From Buddleja alternifolia (taxonomy: Eukaryota > Streptophyta > Magnoliopsida > Lamiales > Scrophulariaceae): a DNA stretch of 64,000 nt. The notes beneath the pieces were generated by a model that worked only from the letters and a program-made list of their open reading frames with translations, was not told the DNA's origin and searched no databases. This document shows, in pieces, positions 1 to 10,868 of the stretch. How positions within the stretch are numbered: the first letter of the stretch is position 1; each line of letters starts with the position of its first letter. The position numbers were made by a program, and so were the translations under genes. The stretch spans positions 27,667,101 to 27,731,100 of the forward strand of contig CM033396.1 in NCBI GenBank assembly GCA_019426215.1, written 5' to 3'.

Positions 1-2406
1 GAGCTTTGTTACGCACATATCCTTTGAGAGATTTAAGAAATCTAATAGCAAGAAACACACCAGTACAATATAATAGTTAATAATGTGATAACTTAGGTCT
101 GTTATGCAATGTTCTATGAAAAGGAAGACAATTTAGTACCTTTCAATTGGGTACATCCATCGAGAATGAACAGGGCCAGCAATCTTTGCCTCTTGAGGCA
201 AGTGAACAACTAAGTGAACCATTATATCAAAAAAATGCAGGAGGAAATATTTTATCCAATTTACACAAAATAAGAGGAATATTTCTCTCCATTTTCTCTA
301 TGTCTGCTACCTTTAGTGTCTTCGAACACAAAACTCTGAAAAATCCTCCTAACTCAAATAGAGCTTCAGTCACATCCTTGCGTAGGTACCCTCGAATGCC
401 AGCAGGAATTAACCGTTGCAAAAGAACATGACAATCATGAGATTTAAGCCCTGAGATCTTTCCATTTTTTACACATCTAGAGATGTTTGCAGCATATCCA
501 TCAGGAAATTTGTCAGATTTTAGGAAATTAAGAAAGCCTTTCTTCTCACTTGGAGATAGATTGTAGCATGCTTTAGGCTTTATTGTAGCATTGCCACGTT
601 TTTGCAAGCGCAATTCCTTCCTGATATTAAGGTCACACAAATCTTCACGTGCTTTTTCTGTATCTTTTGTTTTCCCTTCAATGTTCAGCAATGTTCCCAA
701 CACATTATCACATATGTTTTTCTCCACGTGCATCACATCTAGATTATGACGCAACTTAAGTTTATGCCAATAAGGCAACTCAAAAAAGATACATTTTTTT
801 ACCCAATTTCCTTCTTCTATGCTGCGTTTCCTTTTTCTTTTACTTGGGTGCTTCCCCAGTTTGTCATATTTATGCTCCAAGTTGTTCAATTAGAAAGGAT
901 CTCTTCCCCTGTCCATTCTATGGGTTTAGAACGTGTTTCGGGCTTTTCATCAAACAACTTACTTTTTCTATAAGGATGGTCACTATCTAAGTAACGACGA
1001 TGTCCCATGTAGCATATCTTGCTTCTAATTCTTTTAGAATCAGTTTCATAGAAGCAACATGGGCAGGCCCCGTATCCCTTTGTGGTCCAGCCTAATAAAT
1101 TACTGAGTGCGGGAAAATCATTAATCGTCCACATAATTGCTGCATGCATTTGAAAAGATTCTTTACTTGAAGCATCATAAGTCTCCACACCGTTCCACAA
1201 TTCTTTCAACTCATCTATCAACGGTCTAAGATAAACATCAATATCTTTTCCAGGAGCACGAGGACCAGGGATAAGCAGTGGCATCATGAAAAATTCATCT
1301 TTCATGCATTTGTATAATGGTATATTGTATGGAATGAGTATAACAGGCCACATACTATATGAATTACTCATGTTTCTAAAAGGATTGAATCCATCACTAG
1401 CCAAACCAAGTCTAACATTGCGTGAATCTGTGGCAAAAATAGGGTTCTGTGCATCAAAATTCTTCCAAGAAGGGGAATCTGCTGGGTGACTTAAACTGCC
1501 ATCTACATCAATGCGTTTTTCAGCATGCCACCTCATGTAGGAAGCAGTTTTTGATGACATGAAAAGTCTCTGCAACCTTGGCTTCAAAGGAAAGTACCAC
1601 AAAACCTTGTGTGGAATACGTTTCCCTTTTCCATCATCATATTTCCATCGAGGTTCTATGCATATAGGACAAAATTCTTCTTCCTCGTTCTCTTTCCAAA
1701 ATAATGCACAATCATATATACACACATCTATCATCTTGTAACCTAACCCTATTCCAGAAAGAAGCTTTTTAGCACAATAAAGAGATGGTGGAACTATATC
1801 ACTTTCTGGTAAAATGTCTTTAATCAATTCAAGTATCATATTCATTGTCTTGTCTGTCATTCTATTCACGACTTTAATTTGAAGTAATTTGACAATGAAA
1901 GATAACAAAGAATACTTCTTACAACCAGGGTATAATTCGCGCCTAACATCTTCTAAAAGTCTGTCAAAATCTTCTATATTTGATTCAGAAGATTGTTCAG
2001 GTAGACTTGCATCTCTCATCTCTCCTATCATTTGAAATAAATCATCCACTGTTTCAATATCATCATCATGATCCCCATCATCAGAATCATCATTTTGTAT
2101 AGGATCATTATTATAAGTATCGTTTGGTCTAGAAGAAAATGAACGTGGAATTGTAGATTCTCCATGATATATCCATTCCTTATAATACATATAAAATCCT
2201 TTCAAGTGCAAGTCTCTTTTAACTTCAAGAAGGCTTTTACGTTTGGTGTTTCGACAATCATTGCATGGACATAGGATTTTACCATCAGAGCAAAGTACAT
2301 TCTCCCTTGAAAACTTCAAAAATGATTCTACACCATTAATATTTATAGAACTAAATCTATCTTTTTCATCAATCCAACCTTTTTCCATAGCTGCACCAAT
2401 GAGCAA
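1..2406 (-). pseudogene. TNP2-like CACTA transposase, frameshifted and cut by the window edge
   Basis: CACTA transposases bind subterminal repeats and catalyse cut-and-paste movement with an RNase H-like DDE/D core. Reading leftward from 2388 (first good Met; the open frame extends to 2406), residues 1-75 resemble the transposase-associated domain (paired cysteines in CPCNDCR). Then comes a Transposase_21/TNP2 core (ASDGFNPF, GPRAPGKDIDVYLRPLIDEL) and, from about 640 downward, a DUF4218 region. Two frame breaks are visible: one near 890-892, where one base seems missing from a glutamine codon and a TGA follows, and one in a T run at 228-234 with one T too many. A clean intron follows: donor GT at 139-138, acceptor AG at 43-42, and an exon at 41-1 that keeps the family motif YVRN in phase. 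The stops kill the protein. What lies further 3-prime is outside the window. Confidence 0.88.
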
Positions 2407-2560
2407 TTCTACAATTTAGTTCTAAGAGATCAACATTAATTTATTAATAGCATAAAATATAGATGAGAATATCTGGAAACAATCAATGTGATCATCATAC
2501 AATGAATCAATTAAAAAAAATACTTTTCTATCGATATATTGGAAATATATATATAAAAAA

Positions 2561-2915
2561 GGGACAATTACAGTGACCTACCCTGATGCAGGAGCTAATT
2601 ACAAGCCCCTCCCCTCGACTATACGTAATTACAAACACCTCCCCTGCCGTCAACATCCGTCTTACAATTTACCCCTTCCGTTAACTTTTTTATCTAAAAA
2701 CGCTGACATCATTGTCAAAGCATTTCATAAATCCAAGTTTACCTTGCATTGGTTTCATTTGGAAGTTGCGTATTTCATAAAAACCGACTTCATTTCATCT
2801 ATTCCGTTAGGTTTTTGGATGGTTTCTTGACGAAAGGGGATGTTTTTGTAATTACACAAGTTGAGGGAAAGGTGCTATAATTAGTCCATTCATTAGGGGA
2901 GGTCAGTAATTATCC
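2561..2915. mobile_element. 355-bp MITE inside the CACTA element
   Basis: Both ends carry an imperfect inverted repeat of about 20 bases (left GGGACAATTACAGTGACC; right end, complemented, GGATAATTACTGACCTCC). The flanks are A-rich near-duplicates (ATAAAAAA at 2553-2560, TAAAAAAA at 2916-2923), consistent with an 8-9 bp target duplication of a hAT or Mutator-like MITE. There is no coding capacity. The superfamily is uncertain because the flanking duplication is low complexity. Confidence 0.55.
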
Positions 2916-3589
2916 TAAAAAAACCAGAGGTGTACCACAAGAGAAGTAGCTGCAAATATCGAATTTTGTTCTAGAATAGAAAAGGCCAGAGTGAAGTAAT
3001 TCATTTCACATAAGTCATATTGAATAGTGGTATCACATAAAATTCTATAATTTATTATAAATTCTAGGGAAAATAGTTAAAAGAAGTCATAAAATATGAA
3101 TAAATAAAGCTTATATCCATCATAGCATATTATACCTTTCACGTGAGATCCTCAACATCGGACTTGATAAATTGCTGTCATATAATCAAATCTGCAAAAG
3201 TAAAATAAATAAGTTATAGAATGAGGGTTATTGAAGTACATAAAGGTGGCTTAAGGAGGATTAGTCCATAACTAAAAAATAAATTTAAAACTCTTTCTCG
3301 AATTGCACATATCAATAATCAAGTCTTGCAGCTATGCTTACATCCCCTTCTTTCTGTTGCTAGTAGATAAAGGGCCTTCTAGTGAGATGAATTACTTCAT
3401 CTGCTTCTCATACATCAAAATAATTTCACCTAATAAATAGTTTAATCACACCTCTTAAATATAAAACAAGCTACAATGCATGGATTAAGAATAGCAAAGA
3501 AAGGCCCTTCTAGTGCCTCTTCTCTATTTTGCTAACATTTTTATATTCTTCATGAAAACACATCACACATAAGCAAGTTACAGTAAAAA

Positions 3590-4216
3590 TTATTTAGAAT
3601 ATCTAAAACTATTTAAGGGATGTTCTAAATCCAACGAATACTTCACACCTAATGTTCCTTGTCTCGCAAACAAAACTATTCTCGAAACACTCAACCTACA
3701 AGTTGGACAAATATATGTGAATCCATCCAATATCATTTGGGGGAGGGGAGGGGAGCACTGTATATCAATTTTTGGAAGCATCAATGGCTTGGTAACTTCA
3801 TTCCCTTGAAGCAAAGTAGCAACTTCCCTTGAAAACTCTATGGAAGCAGAAAGTCAATCCTTGGACGCTAATTTCTATTTAGATTTATCCCACGTAGAAA
3901 TCATTATCGTGATAAAGACGAGTAAATAACTCCAAGTCGGATCAAAATTTATCAACATTTTTCTTAAAACAAAAACCTGATAAGCTTCAAACATAGTTTT
4001 CTAGAAGAAATTCGATTATTCATTCCAAAAAAAAAAAAAATTGCACATTAAACAAGAAAGCAATTAAAAAAGAAAAGTACCTTTGGGAGATGAAGTGGAA
4101 TCTTGATAAGAAAAAGCCCTAAATTGAACATAATTATTGATGGGTCTAATGTGAGAACAAGAAATGGGTTTGGTTGTAAAATGGGTTGGTGAAAATCTGG
4201 AGGAGCACATAGCCAT
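3590..4216 (-). CDS. Putative two-exon gene captured in the CACTA element; predicted organelle-targeted
   Basis: I do not recognise the family. An ATG at 4216 lies in a strong plant start context (GCAGCCATGGCT). It opens an exon to 4081 that encodes about 45 residues rich in Ser/Thr/Phe/Arg with no acids until residue 39, like a plastid or mitochondrial transit peptide. A canonical donor follows (AAAG|GTAC, 4080-4079) and an acceptor 240 bases on (TTCCATAG, 3839-3838). The splice keeps the frame (GAG codon across the junction) and the second exon stays open to a TAA at 3590-3592, giving roughly 127 residues including a CPTC pair. It lies in the same orientation as the transposase but upstream of it, inside the element, which suggests transduplicated host sequence. 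The second exon may end earlier or be degenerate, and the product may never be made. Confidence 0.4.
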
Positions 4217-5564
4217 GGCTGCTTTTGATAGTGAAATGTGAAAGAATTGCAGCACTACTTACATAATGGTTGCTACTGCACCTACCTTTCACCATTAAAA
4301 CTTTTGCCATTTTTTTAAAAAGGGCTTAATATTTCTGGATAACATTTTTTTAGTTAGAAATAAATAAGTTTTGTTCAAGTTTTAGTCCTTGAAAGAAGCA
4401 ATTATTTGCATTTGCCTTGTGTAAAAAAATGTGGGCTTTCATCTATCCAGATGAGTATGAAATTGACAACAAATTCTCAAAATGGTAAAATTAACCGAAA
4501 AATCGGTCGGGTCAAAGGTCACCGGTTTGACCTTTGGGTCAACTGTGATCGGACAGGTAATGTCATAATATATAATAAATTATAATTAATGTAAAATACA
4601 AAAATATGAGAGAAAAATGCATTTCCTACTTTTCTTGAGCCTTTTCACTGTTTTTCCATATATACAAACATAATTTATGCTAAAATTGTACTAAAGACAA
4701 CACGACAACAATAAATTTCGATTAAACTTACAACTTTTTTCTGGCTCATTCCCTAAAATTTATTTCAATTATATCATTCCTCTATTCAACACCGAAAAGA
4801 ATAATTATTTTCTTAGTGATAGTGGAGTTCAAGATTCATGCCAAATTGCCAACCTCTATCAATCAATCAAATAATTCCAAAACACCATAGATAACAAATA
4901 GACAACAAAAACCAACAAGCATGAGAAATAGAAAACAATGAATAAAAAAGATTAGGAGAGGAATAGATTTTAGTAGAAGATGGGTCTTCCTCTTGAACAG
5001 TGGAGATGGATTTTGAGGGTTTGAGAACAAAGCATTTGCAGTGAACAGGAGGTCAGGAGCAGCAAAGTGTGAACGGAAATTGGGAATTTTAACTCAAGTT
5101 TTATATAGAGCAGTGACCTAATTTACCTTATCACTGAAATGCACTATTCTCCTTCAATTTTCTCCTCCTGCAACCAAGAAAATGGAACCCAAAATTAGAA
5201 AAACCTCATTCAGCTCTTTCCTAATGGGTTAGAGAAATTAACAAAAAATAGGAAGTAATTGTTAAACAGAGAAGTCTATGTAAACATACAAATTGAAACA
5301 AAGAAGATGTAAGCTCAATTGTGTGGGGGTGGGGTGGCCGGGGGTGGGGGAGTGGGGAGAGGAAGAGTGACCCTTACCTTTACTCTTCCCTGTGCGTGCA
5401 GAAGAAAATGAGAAGACAAAGTCAAGTTTTTTAGTTTCTCATTTTTGACAAGGAATAATTGTAACTTAAAAAAAAAATAGGAAATGGAATATTTTTTTGG
5501 CGGAAATGGATTTTTTTTTTGGCGCTCATTACCGCCAAAAATATTAACAAAAGGCTTGAATTAT
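4217..5564. other. CACTA interior without coding sequence
   Basis: AT-rich and without an open frame I would defend. At 4495-4560 is a short block of CCGGT/GGTCAAA motifs that matches the block at 32942-33008 and looks like a hAT-type MITE end. A G-rich stretch lies at 5323-5362. Around 5490-5540 two GGCGGAAATGG / ACCGCC segments could pair. This stretch probably holds the element's promoter and untranslated first exon, but nothing in the sequence fixes them. Confidence 0.4.
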
Positions 5565-5912
5565 CTAAATTTTTTGTAAGGAACTTCTAGTTGTTACAAA
5601 TAAACTTAAGTAACAAATCCAAAAATTGTTACCAAAAGACAAACAAGTTGTCATGATTGAGTTGAATTACAATAAACCTTTAGCTTTTCGTAACGACAAC
5701 TTACTTTACGTAACGAATTATTAAATTAGTTACTTAAAAATAAATCTTTTGTAACAAAATTTTGGTTTTGGTAACGACAAAGCACATTTGTTACGAAAAA
5801 TTTACTCTATGGTAACAACTATTGAGCTTTGTTACGAGAAAGCTAGTTCTTGTGACAAATTATGTGTTCGTTACTATTATTTTTGTCATTAGAAATGCAT
5901 TTTCTTGTAGTG
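5565..5912 (-). repeat. CACTA subterminal repeats and terminal inverted repeat
   Basis: At least ten short motifs of the GTAAC(A/G)A or TTGTTAC type occur in both orientations between 5580 and 5880, ending in the terminus TTTTCTTGTAGTG. In CACTA elements such clustered subterminal motifs are the binding sites of the element-encoded DNA-binding protein. Together they define the transposition end of this element. Confidence 0.75.
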
Positions 5913-6218
5913 ATTGTAGTGTTGGGACTTCTTCTCCCTCATATTGGTTTTGCGGGCCTACATCCTGCACCTTGGTTTTCAAAGTAGCATTATCTGCCAT
6001 TGCAACGATTCTCTTCAACTGATCCACAATAAAGTTTAGAACTGGTGCAGGGTGCGACAAATTCCCTTTCACCCCAGATTGCTTTCCTGGCATGCCTTCC
6101 AAGTTGTGCTTGTATCTTGTTTGCCAGTATCTCAAGTGCAACCTTATCCTTACCTGAGCATAGCAATGGCTTTTTCTTCCTCACATTTACTGTCATCTCC
6201 CACATGCTTCTTTCACCG
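5913..6218 (-). pseudogene. Fragment of an unknown protein-coding gene, left part
   Basis: Between the CACTA terminus and the LTR element at 6219, the minus strand reads as protein in two adjoining frames. It first reads from the right edge (RSMWEMTVNVRKKKPLLC, then a Lys/Ala-rich helix) and then, after a one-base slip near 6100, continues as a further 60 residues ending at the CACTA terminus. The right-hand part of the same frame resumes beyond the inserted element at 10784. I do not recognise the family; it could be an old gag or transposase-accessory fragment rather than a host gene. Confidence 0.35.
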
Positions 6219-7166
6219 TGTAGAAATTGAAAATTTACTGCCTTTTATGTATTTATTTATATTTTGAAATAACAAATTAACTTTCAAGATTAAATAAAAT
6301 ATTTAAATAAAGGCAAATCAAATATTTCCATCTATGATGTTGAAGTACTTAAGGAAGTGAAATTTATGTCTCAATCCCCAATATGTGGAAGTACAATCAC
6401 ATATTTTAGCAACTCAAATCATATTTTCATGGGAAGGAAATAACTTGCCACTAAATTATTGAGGACCAATGAAATCATGCCATCTCATCAAATACTTATT
6501 GCAAAATTCTCAACCCTAAAACTATAAATAGGGGTCAAACACAACACAAATTATACACACCAACATTTGAGTAAGAGAGATTTCAAGAAGAACCTTGAAA
6601 TTCTCTCAACTTAAATCCAAGGGAGATTTTAAGAAGTACCTTGAAATTCTCTCAACTCAAATCCAAGGAGACCCAAGGTGTTCTAGGCGGCGTTCAAAGC
6701 ATTCAAGGTGGTGCAAGGGGTTCTAGGCAGAAATCAAGGTGTTCTTAGTGTCATTCAAGATGATATTCAAGGCGTTCTTGGCGAAACTCATCATATAATA
6801 GCATTTGTTTCGTGATTACGGTGCTAAGCCCGCGAAGTAATGTTATTGAAGTTCAAGTCAAGTTTGGAGGAGATTGAGGCGTCGAATCCACCATCAAAAT
6901 CCCCTAATCAAAACGCTTAATTCGAGATTACGATGTGAAGCCCTCGAATTAACGTTATTGAAGGATCAAATCAAACTTGAAGGTGATCAAAGCGCTAAGC
7001 TCCACCTTCAAGAATTTAGATACCAAAAATCACATTGTTGAAGTGAAGAATCAGAGGATTTAAATTAGAGATTGTAACCACTATTTTATTCAACTTAACA
7101 AAGATTCATTTGTATGACTTTTTATTGTTCGTTTCTATTGAAGAAATTTAAAATTTGTTGTTCACA
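6219..7166 (+). repeat. 5-prime LTR of the gag-only element
   Basis: 948 bp, TG...CA ends. It contains internal duplications: a 43-base unit twice near 6570-6664 (ending CTTGAAATTCTCTCAACT), a run of short GTTCTAGGCGGC/ATTCAAGG units near 6680-6790, and a roughly 100-base block twice at 6810-7010. The partner LTR has more copies of the GGCGG units, so this is a length-variable tract inside the LTR. Confidence 0.85.
6523..6533 (+). promoter_or_regulatory. TATA box of the LTR promoter
   Basis: CTATAAATAGG in the middle of the LTR, conserved at 9571-9581 in the other LTR. It is a canonical plant TATA box at the expected U3/R position, so transcription would begin about 30 bases downstream. Confidence 0.6.
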
Positions 7167-7170
7167 AATT

Positions 7171-7189
7171 TTGGCATGCCCAGTAGGAC
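7171..7189 (+). other. Primer-binding site
   Basis: TTGGCATGCCCAGTAGGAC starts four bases after the 5-prime LTR, the position where a tRNA 3-prime end primes minus-strand DNA synthesis. I did not identify the tRNA with certainty. Confidence 0.5.
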
Positions 7190-7235
7190 ATCTCTACCTC
7201 CCATCTCTTCCTTCACCAAAAATTCGAAGTATCAA

Positions 7236-8812
7236 ATGGCTGCTCATAGAAACATGGCATTCCAAATTGCTACTTAAATCTTCTCAAGTGCGACTGTTGA
7301 AAGCATTGGCTTTGTCACAAGAAGCATGAGCAACAAGCTCCAAACATCTCCGAAGGCAAGTCCTTTCCTTCAACCGTCGAGAAGGATCTCCTTCATCTTG
7401 AAAATGCACATGAAAACGATGAGTCTCTACCATCCTCTCCTCGGTCTACGTCGAAATATTCATTTACATCAAATGTGGGGCCAGTGATGGTGACAAATGC
7501 TACAACTATAGAAGAACAACTCTCTAACTTGACAAAAATCATTGACGGACTCGCTAAGCACGTCCAAGAGCAAGACTCTCAAATCACGAAGCTGATGAAC
7601 AAGGTGGATGGTACTGATGCAAGCCACCTAGAGGAAAAACAACTCGAGGTTCATGAAAAATTCGAGACGTCTTTGAAGGAACAAACCAGTGGAAAGGAAA
7701 AGTCTTCAACTAAGGAGCTTTAAGTATAATCCGATGGGTTGATTCCTGTTGACCAATTGAAGGGGTTCCTTATGGGAACCACTAAGGACAAATTTGACGA
7801 GAGCTCCAAGTCCTCTTTAATCTATGCCAAGCCATACACTCAAGGAATCGATAATTTGAAGATGCCAATGGCTTAACAACCTCCAAAATTCCAGCAATTT
7901 GAAGTCCAAGTCAATCCGAAGCAACACGTGGCTCATTTTATTAAGACGTACAATGATGCTGGAACTTACGGTGATTACATGGTTAAATAATATGTTCGAT
8001 CATTGAAGGGCCATGCATTTGATTGGTATACCGACTTGGAAGCTAGCTCAATAAATAGTTGGGGGCAACTAGAACGTGAGTTCCTTAATCGCTTTTATAG
8101 CCCCCGATGGATGGTCAACATGGTGGAGCTCATGAACTCTAGCCAATAGAAAGATGAACTCGTCATTGACTACATCAATCGATAAAGGAACTTGAGCCTT
8201 AACTGCAATGATCATCTATCGAAGACTTTGGCTATAGAGATGTGCATCCAAGGAATGCATTAGGGTCTTCGCTATATCCTTCAAGGGATTGAACCTAAGA
8301 TGTTCGAAGAATTGGCCACTCGAGTGCATGATATGGAGTGGAGCATGTCATCAAGTGAAGTTGATGGACCACATGTCATAGAGCCATGGAAATGAGAAGT
8401 TAGCAACAGGGGCAAGCATTTCCTAAAAATTTCAAATGACGAGTCAATGACATTAAGCATTGCACCCATTAATCGAAAAAGCAAGTCAAATGACAAAGAC
8501 GGTGAGAAGAAGAATAATCTCTTGCAAGAGAAAGTGCCAAGGAAGCTAACTCTCAAAGAAATGCAAGCAAAACAATATCCATTTCTCAACTACGACATCC
8601 CCGGGATATTTGATGATCTACTCAACACAAGTCTTATAGACTTGCCTGAGATGAAACGATCAAAAGAGGTTAGGCAAGATGATCCCCAGAAGTATTGCAA
8701 GTACCATCCCTTGATTGGTTATTCAATTCAAGACTGCTTCATATTTAAAGTTAAAGTCATGCAATTGACCCACCAAGGAAAAATCTCACTTGAGGAGGAT
8801 GACGCTCCTTGA
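7236..8812 (+). pseudogene. gag-like polyprotein with zinc-knuckle-like tail, degenerate
   Basis: Gag coats the element RNA and assembles the particle. The first Met is at 7236. One frameshift occurs between about 7330 and 7400, after which a single frame runs from about 7394 to the TGA at 8810-8812 with roughly seven internal stops. The N-terminal third has a heptad-like helix (EEQLSNLTKIIDGLAKHVQ). The middle (about 7890-8330) matches the Retrotrans_gag pattern (FDWYTDLEASSINSWGQLEREF). The tail has YCKYHPLIGYSIQDC, a CX2-type basic motif typical of this plant gag family. Many stops could be CAA or CAG turned into TAA/TAG. Nothing of pol follows. Confidence 0.75.
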
Positions 8813-8814
8813 TG

Positions 8815-9125
8815 TAAGCTTAAACTATCAACCATGCTCCTTTATAAGAGCTTAAACTGTCAACAATACTCCTTTGATTACCAAATTGAAACACTCCTTT
8901 GACATGAGTATAAACTATCTACCAAATCAAAGCACCCCCAAAAATTAACTCAAGAAAATTCCTCAACACTAGTATAAAAGGTTTAGATGTCAAATGCAAA
9001 TTGAAGAACTTTTAGATATGAGTATAAACTATCTAACAAATTGAAGGACTCCTTGATAAAAGTATAAACTATCTAATAAATTGAAAAACTCCCCGATATG
9101 ATGAGTGTAAACTATCAACAAAATT
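8815..9125 (+). repeat. Degenerate tandem repeats between gag and the 3-prime LTR
   Basis: A unit of about 40-50 bases containing GAGTATAAACTATC followed by AACAAATTGAAG...CTCC recurs six or seven times with substitutions and length changes. It lies where pol would be in a full element. I see no reading frame in it. Confidence 0.6.
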
Positions 9126-9258
9126 CAAACAGTTTCAAGTCAAGAAATTCTTGGCATGAAACAAAAAAAATTCTTTTGATAAAGGAAGGAATTTCGAGAC
9201 ATGTTCACTTTTTACATTTACCACACCAATGCACGTGAACAAGTTTCAAGGGGGCATT

Positions 9259-10783
9259 TGTAGAAATTGAAAATTTACCGCCTTTTATGTATTTATTTAT
9301 ATTTTGAAATGACAAATTAAATTCCAAGATTAAATAAAATATTTAATTGATGGCAAATCAAATATTGCCAGCTATGATGTTAATAAAGTACTTAAGGTAG
9401 TGAGATTTATGTCTCGTCTCAATCCCCAATATATGGAAGTACAATTACATATTTTGACAACTCAAATCATATCTTCATGTGAAGGAAATAAGTTGCCACT
9501 AAATTATTGAGGACCAATTAAATCATCCCAACGCATCAAATAATTATGGCAATATTCTCAAATCCTACAACTATAAATAGGGGTCAAATACAACACAAAT
9601 TATAGACATCAAAAATTGAGCAAGAGAGATTTCAAGAAGGACCTTGAAATTCTATCAACTCAAATCCAAAAGAGACTTTAAGAAGGACCTTGAAATTCTC
9701 TCAACTCAAATCCAAGAAAACTCAATGCATTCTAAGCGACATTCAAATCATTCAAGGCGGTGCAAGGCATTCTAGGCGGCAGTCAAGGTATTCTTGGTGG
9801 CATTCAAGGCATTCTAAGCGGCATTCAAAGTAGTGCAAGGCGTTCTTGGTGACATTCAAAGTGATATTCAAGTCGTTCTTGACGAGCATCAAGAAGTTCA
9901 AGGCGAAACTCATCAAATAATAGCGTTTGATTCGTGATTATGGTACTGAGCTCACGAATTAATGTAATTTAAGTTCAAGTTAAATTTGGAGGAGATCGAG
10001 CCGTCGAATTCACCATAAAAAACCCCCAAATAATAACACTTAATTTGAGCTTACGGCGCGAAACCCTCGAATTAATGTTAGTGAAGGAACAAATCAAACT
10101 TAGAGGAGATCAAAGCAACAAGCTCCACCTTCCACATTAAGTTCGAAATGGACCACCCAGAAGATGGTTGGATAAAAGTTAATTTTGATGGAGCTTTTTC
10201 AAAGGTGAGACAATCCATGGGAGTTGGTGTTGTGGGGCGAAACTCTTTGGGTTCGGTGTTAATTGGTCTACTCGGCAGCTGAATTTTCTTACATCTTCGG
10301 AACATGTGGAGTCTCTTCCGGCATTGGATTCGATTCAATTTGCTCGTATGGAGGGTTGGACAAAGATTATTTTAGAGGGGGATTGTTTAGCCATCATCTC
10401 TCGATTGCGTTCATCTACTGTTGATCTTTCTCCACTTGGGACTATTTTTCAAGACATTCATTCCGCTTTTAGTTCGTTTAGTTCTGTTGTTGTTTCTTTT
10501 ATTAGACGAGAGGGCAATTCTTTGCTCGCTCTTTAGCGCAAGCCGTTTTAGTGACTCCTAATCTCTCTTGGAGTTGCCGGCCTCTTCTGTTGATACTTTG
10601 ATGTTGGACCTTGTTTCGTGATTAATAGAATACCGTCTTTGTCTCAAAAAAAAAAGAAAGTAAAGAATCAGAGGATTTAAATTAGATATTATAACCACTA
10701 TTGTATTCAATTCAATAAAGATTTATTTGTATAGCTTTTTATTATTTGTTTATATTACAAACATTAAAAATTTGTTGTTCACA
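9259..10783 (+). repeat. 3-prime LTR, enlarged by a LINE fragment
   Basis: It matches the 5-prime LTR up to 10127 and again from about 10662. It carries extra GGCGGCATTCAAGG units (9730-9860) and has lost about 35 bases at the LINE insertion point. The polypurine tract AAGGGGGCATT lies directly upstream at 9248-9258. Confidence 0.85.
10128..10661 (+). mobile_element. 5-prime-truncated LINE with RNase H tail
   Basis: The inserted block encodes an RVT_3-type RNase H of a plant L1 LINE: WIKVNFDGAFSK near 10165-10200 supplies the first Asp, EHVES the Glu, and EGDCLAIISRL a further Asp. It ends in a poly(A) of ten at 10648-10657. A frameshift near 10280 and a stop near 10536 break it. Compared with the intact LTR, about 35 bases of target are missing at the junction, so insertion was accompanied by a small deletion rather than a plain duplication. 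Confidence 0.7.
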
Positions 10784-10868
10784 CACCCATAGCTTGCTCC
10801 GCCATCATAACTTGTTGCAAAGAACTCACATCTTTTGCTTAATTTTCCACAGATGGCGTCAATTGATG
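10784..10868 (-). pseudogene. Fragment of the same unknown gene, right part
   Basis: When the retroelement is subtracted, the minus-strand frame here (VSSLQQVMMAEQAMG) joins directly to the frame at 6218. One upstream TAA is probably a former CAA. Family unknown; see 5913-6218. Confidence 0.35.

Larger units (their letters stand above)
1..5912 (-). mobile_element. CACTA (En/Spm) element, 5-prime half, runs off the left edge
   Basis: Class II DNA transposon. The right end (5900-5912) reads, on the minus strand, as the typical CACTACAAGAAAA terminus, and the adjoining 330 bases are full of short GTAAC/GTTAC subterminal motifs. The element therefore reads right to left, with its transposase gene at 1-2406. 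The other terminus, the last transposase exons and any second gene lie beyond position 1. The interior holds a MITE (2561-2915) and an apparently captured host gene (3590-4216). The transposase has two frameshifts, so the copy is not autonomous. Immediately outside the terminus the sequence is ATT followed by a second GTAGTG, so the exact end could be either GTAGTG; the first gives the better consensus. Confidence 0.85.
6219..10783 (+). mobile_element. Gag-only LTR retrotransposon (TR-GAG type, gypsy-like gag)
   Basis: Two direct repeats begin TGTAGAAATT and end TTGTTCACA (6219-7166 and 9259-10783), flanked by CACCG on the left and CACCC on the right, a 4/5 target duplication. A primer-binding-like stretch follows the left LTR and a purine tract (AAGGGGGCATT) precedes the right LTR, fixing plus orientation. 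The 2.1-kb interior holds only a gag pseudogene and a tandem-repeat tract, with no protease, reverse transcriptase or integrase. That matches non-autonomous terminal-repeat elements with a GAG domain, which would depend on enzymes supplied by a full-length relative. The right LTR has been enlarged by a LINE tail. Confidence 0.85.

Noticed and set aside
1..13. The first 13 bases equal the subterminal motif at 5824-5836 and could be the other CACTA end
   Set aside because: On the minus strand these bases are coding (YVRN... exon of the transposase, entered by a proper splice acceptor), so the match is coincidence.
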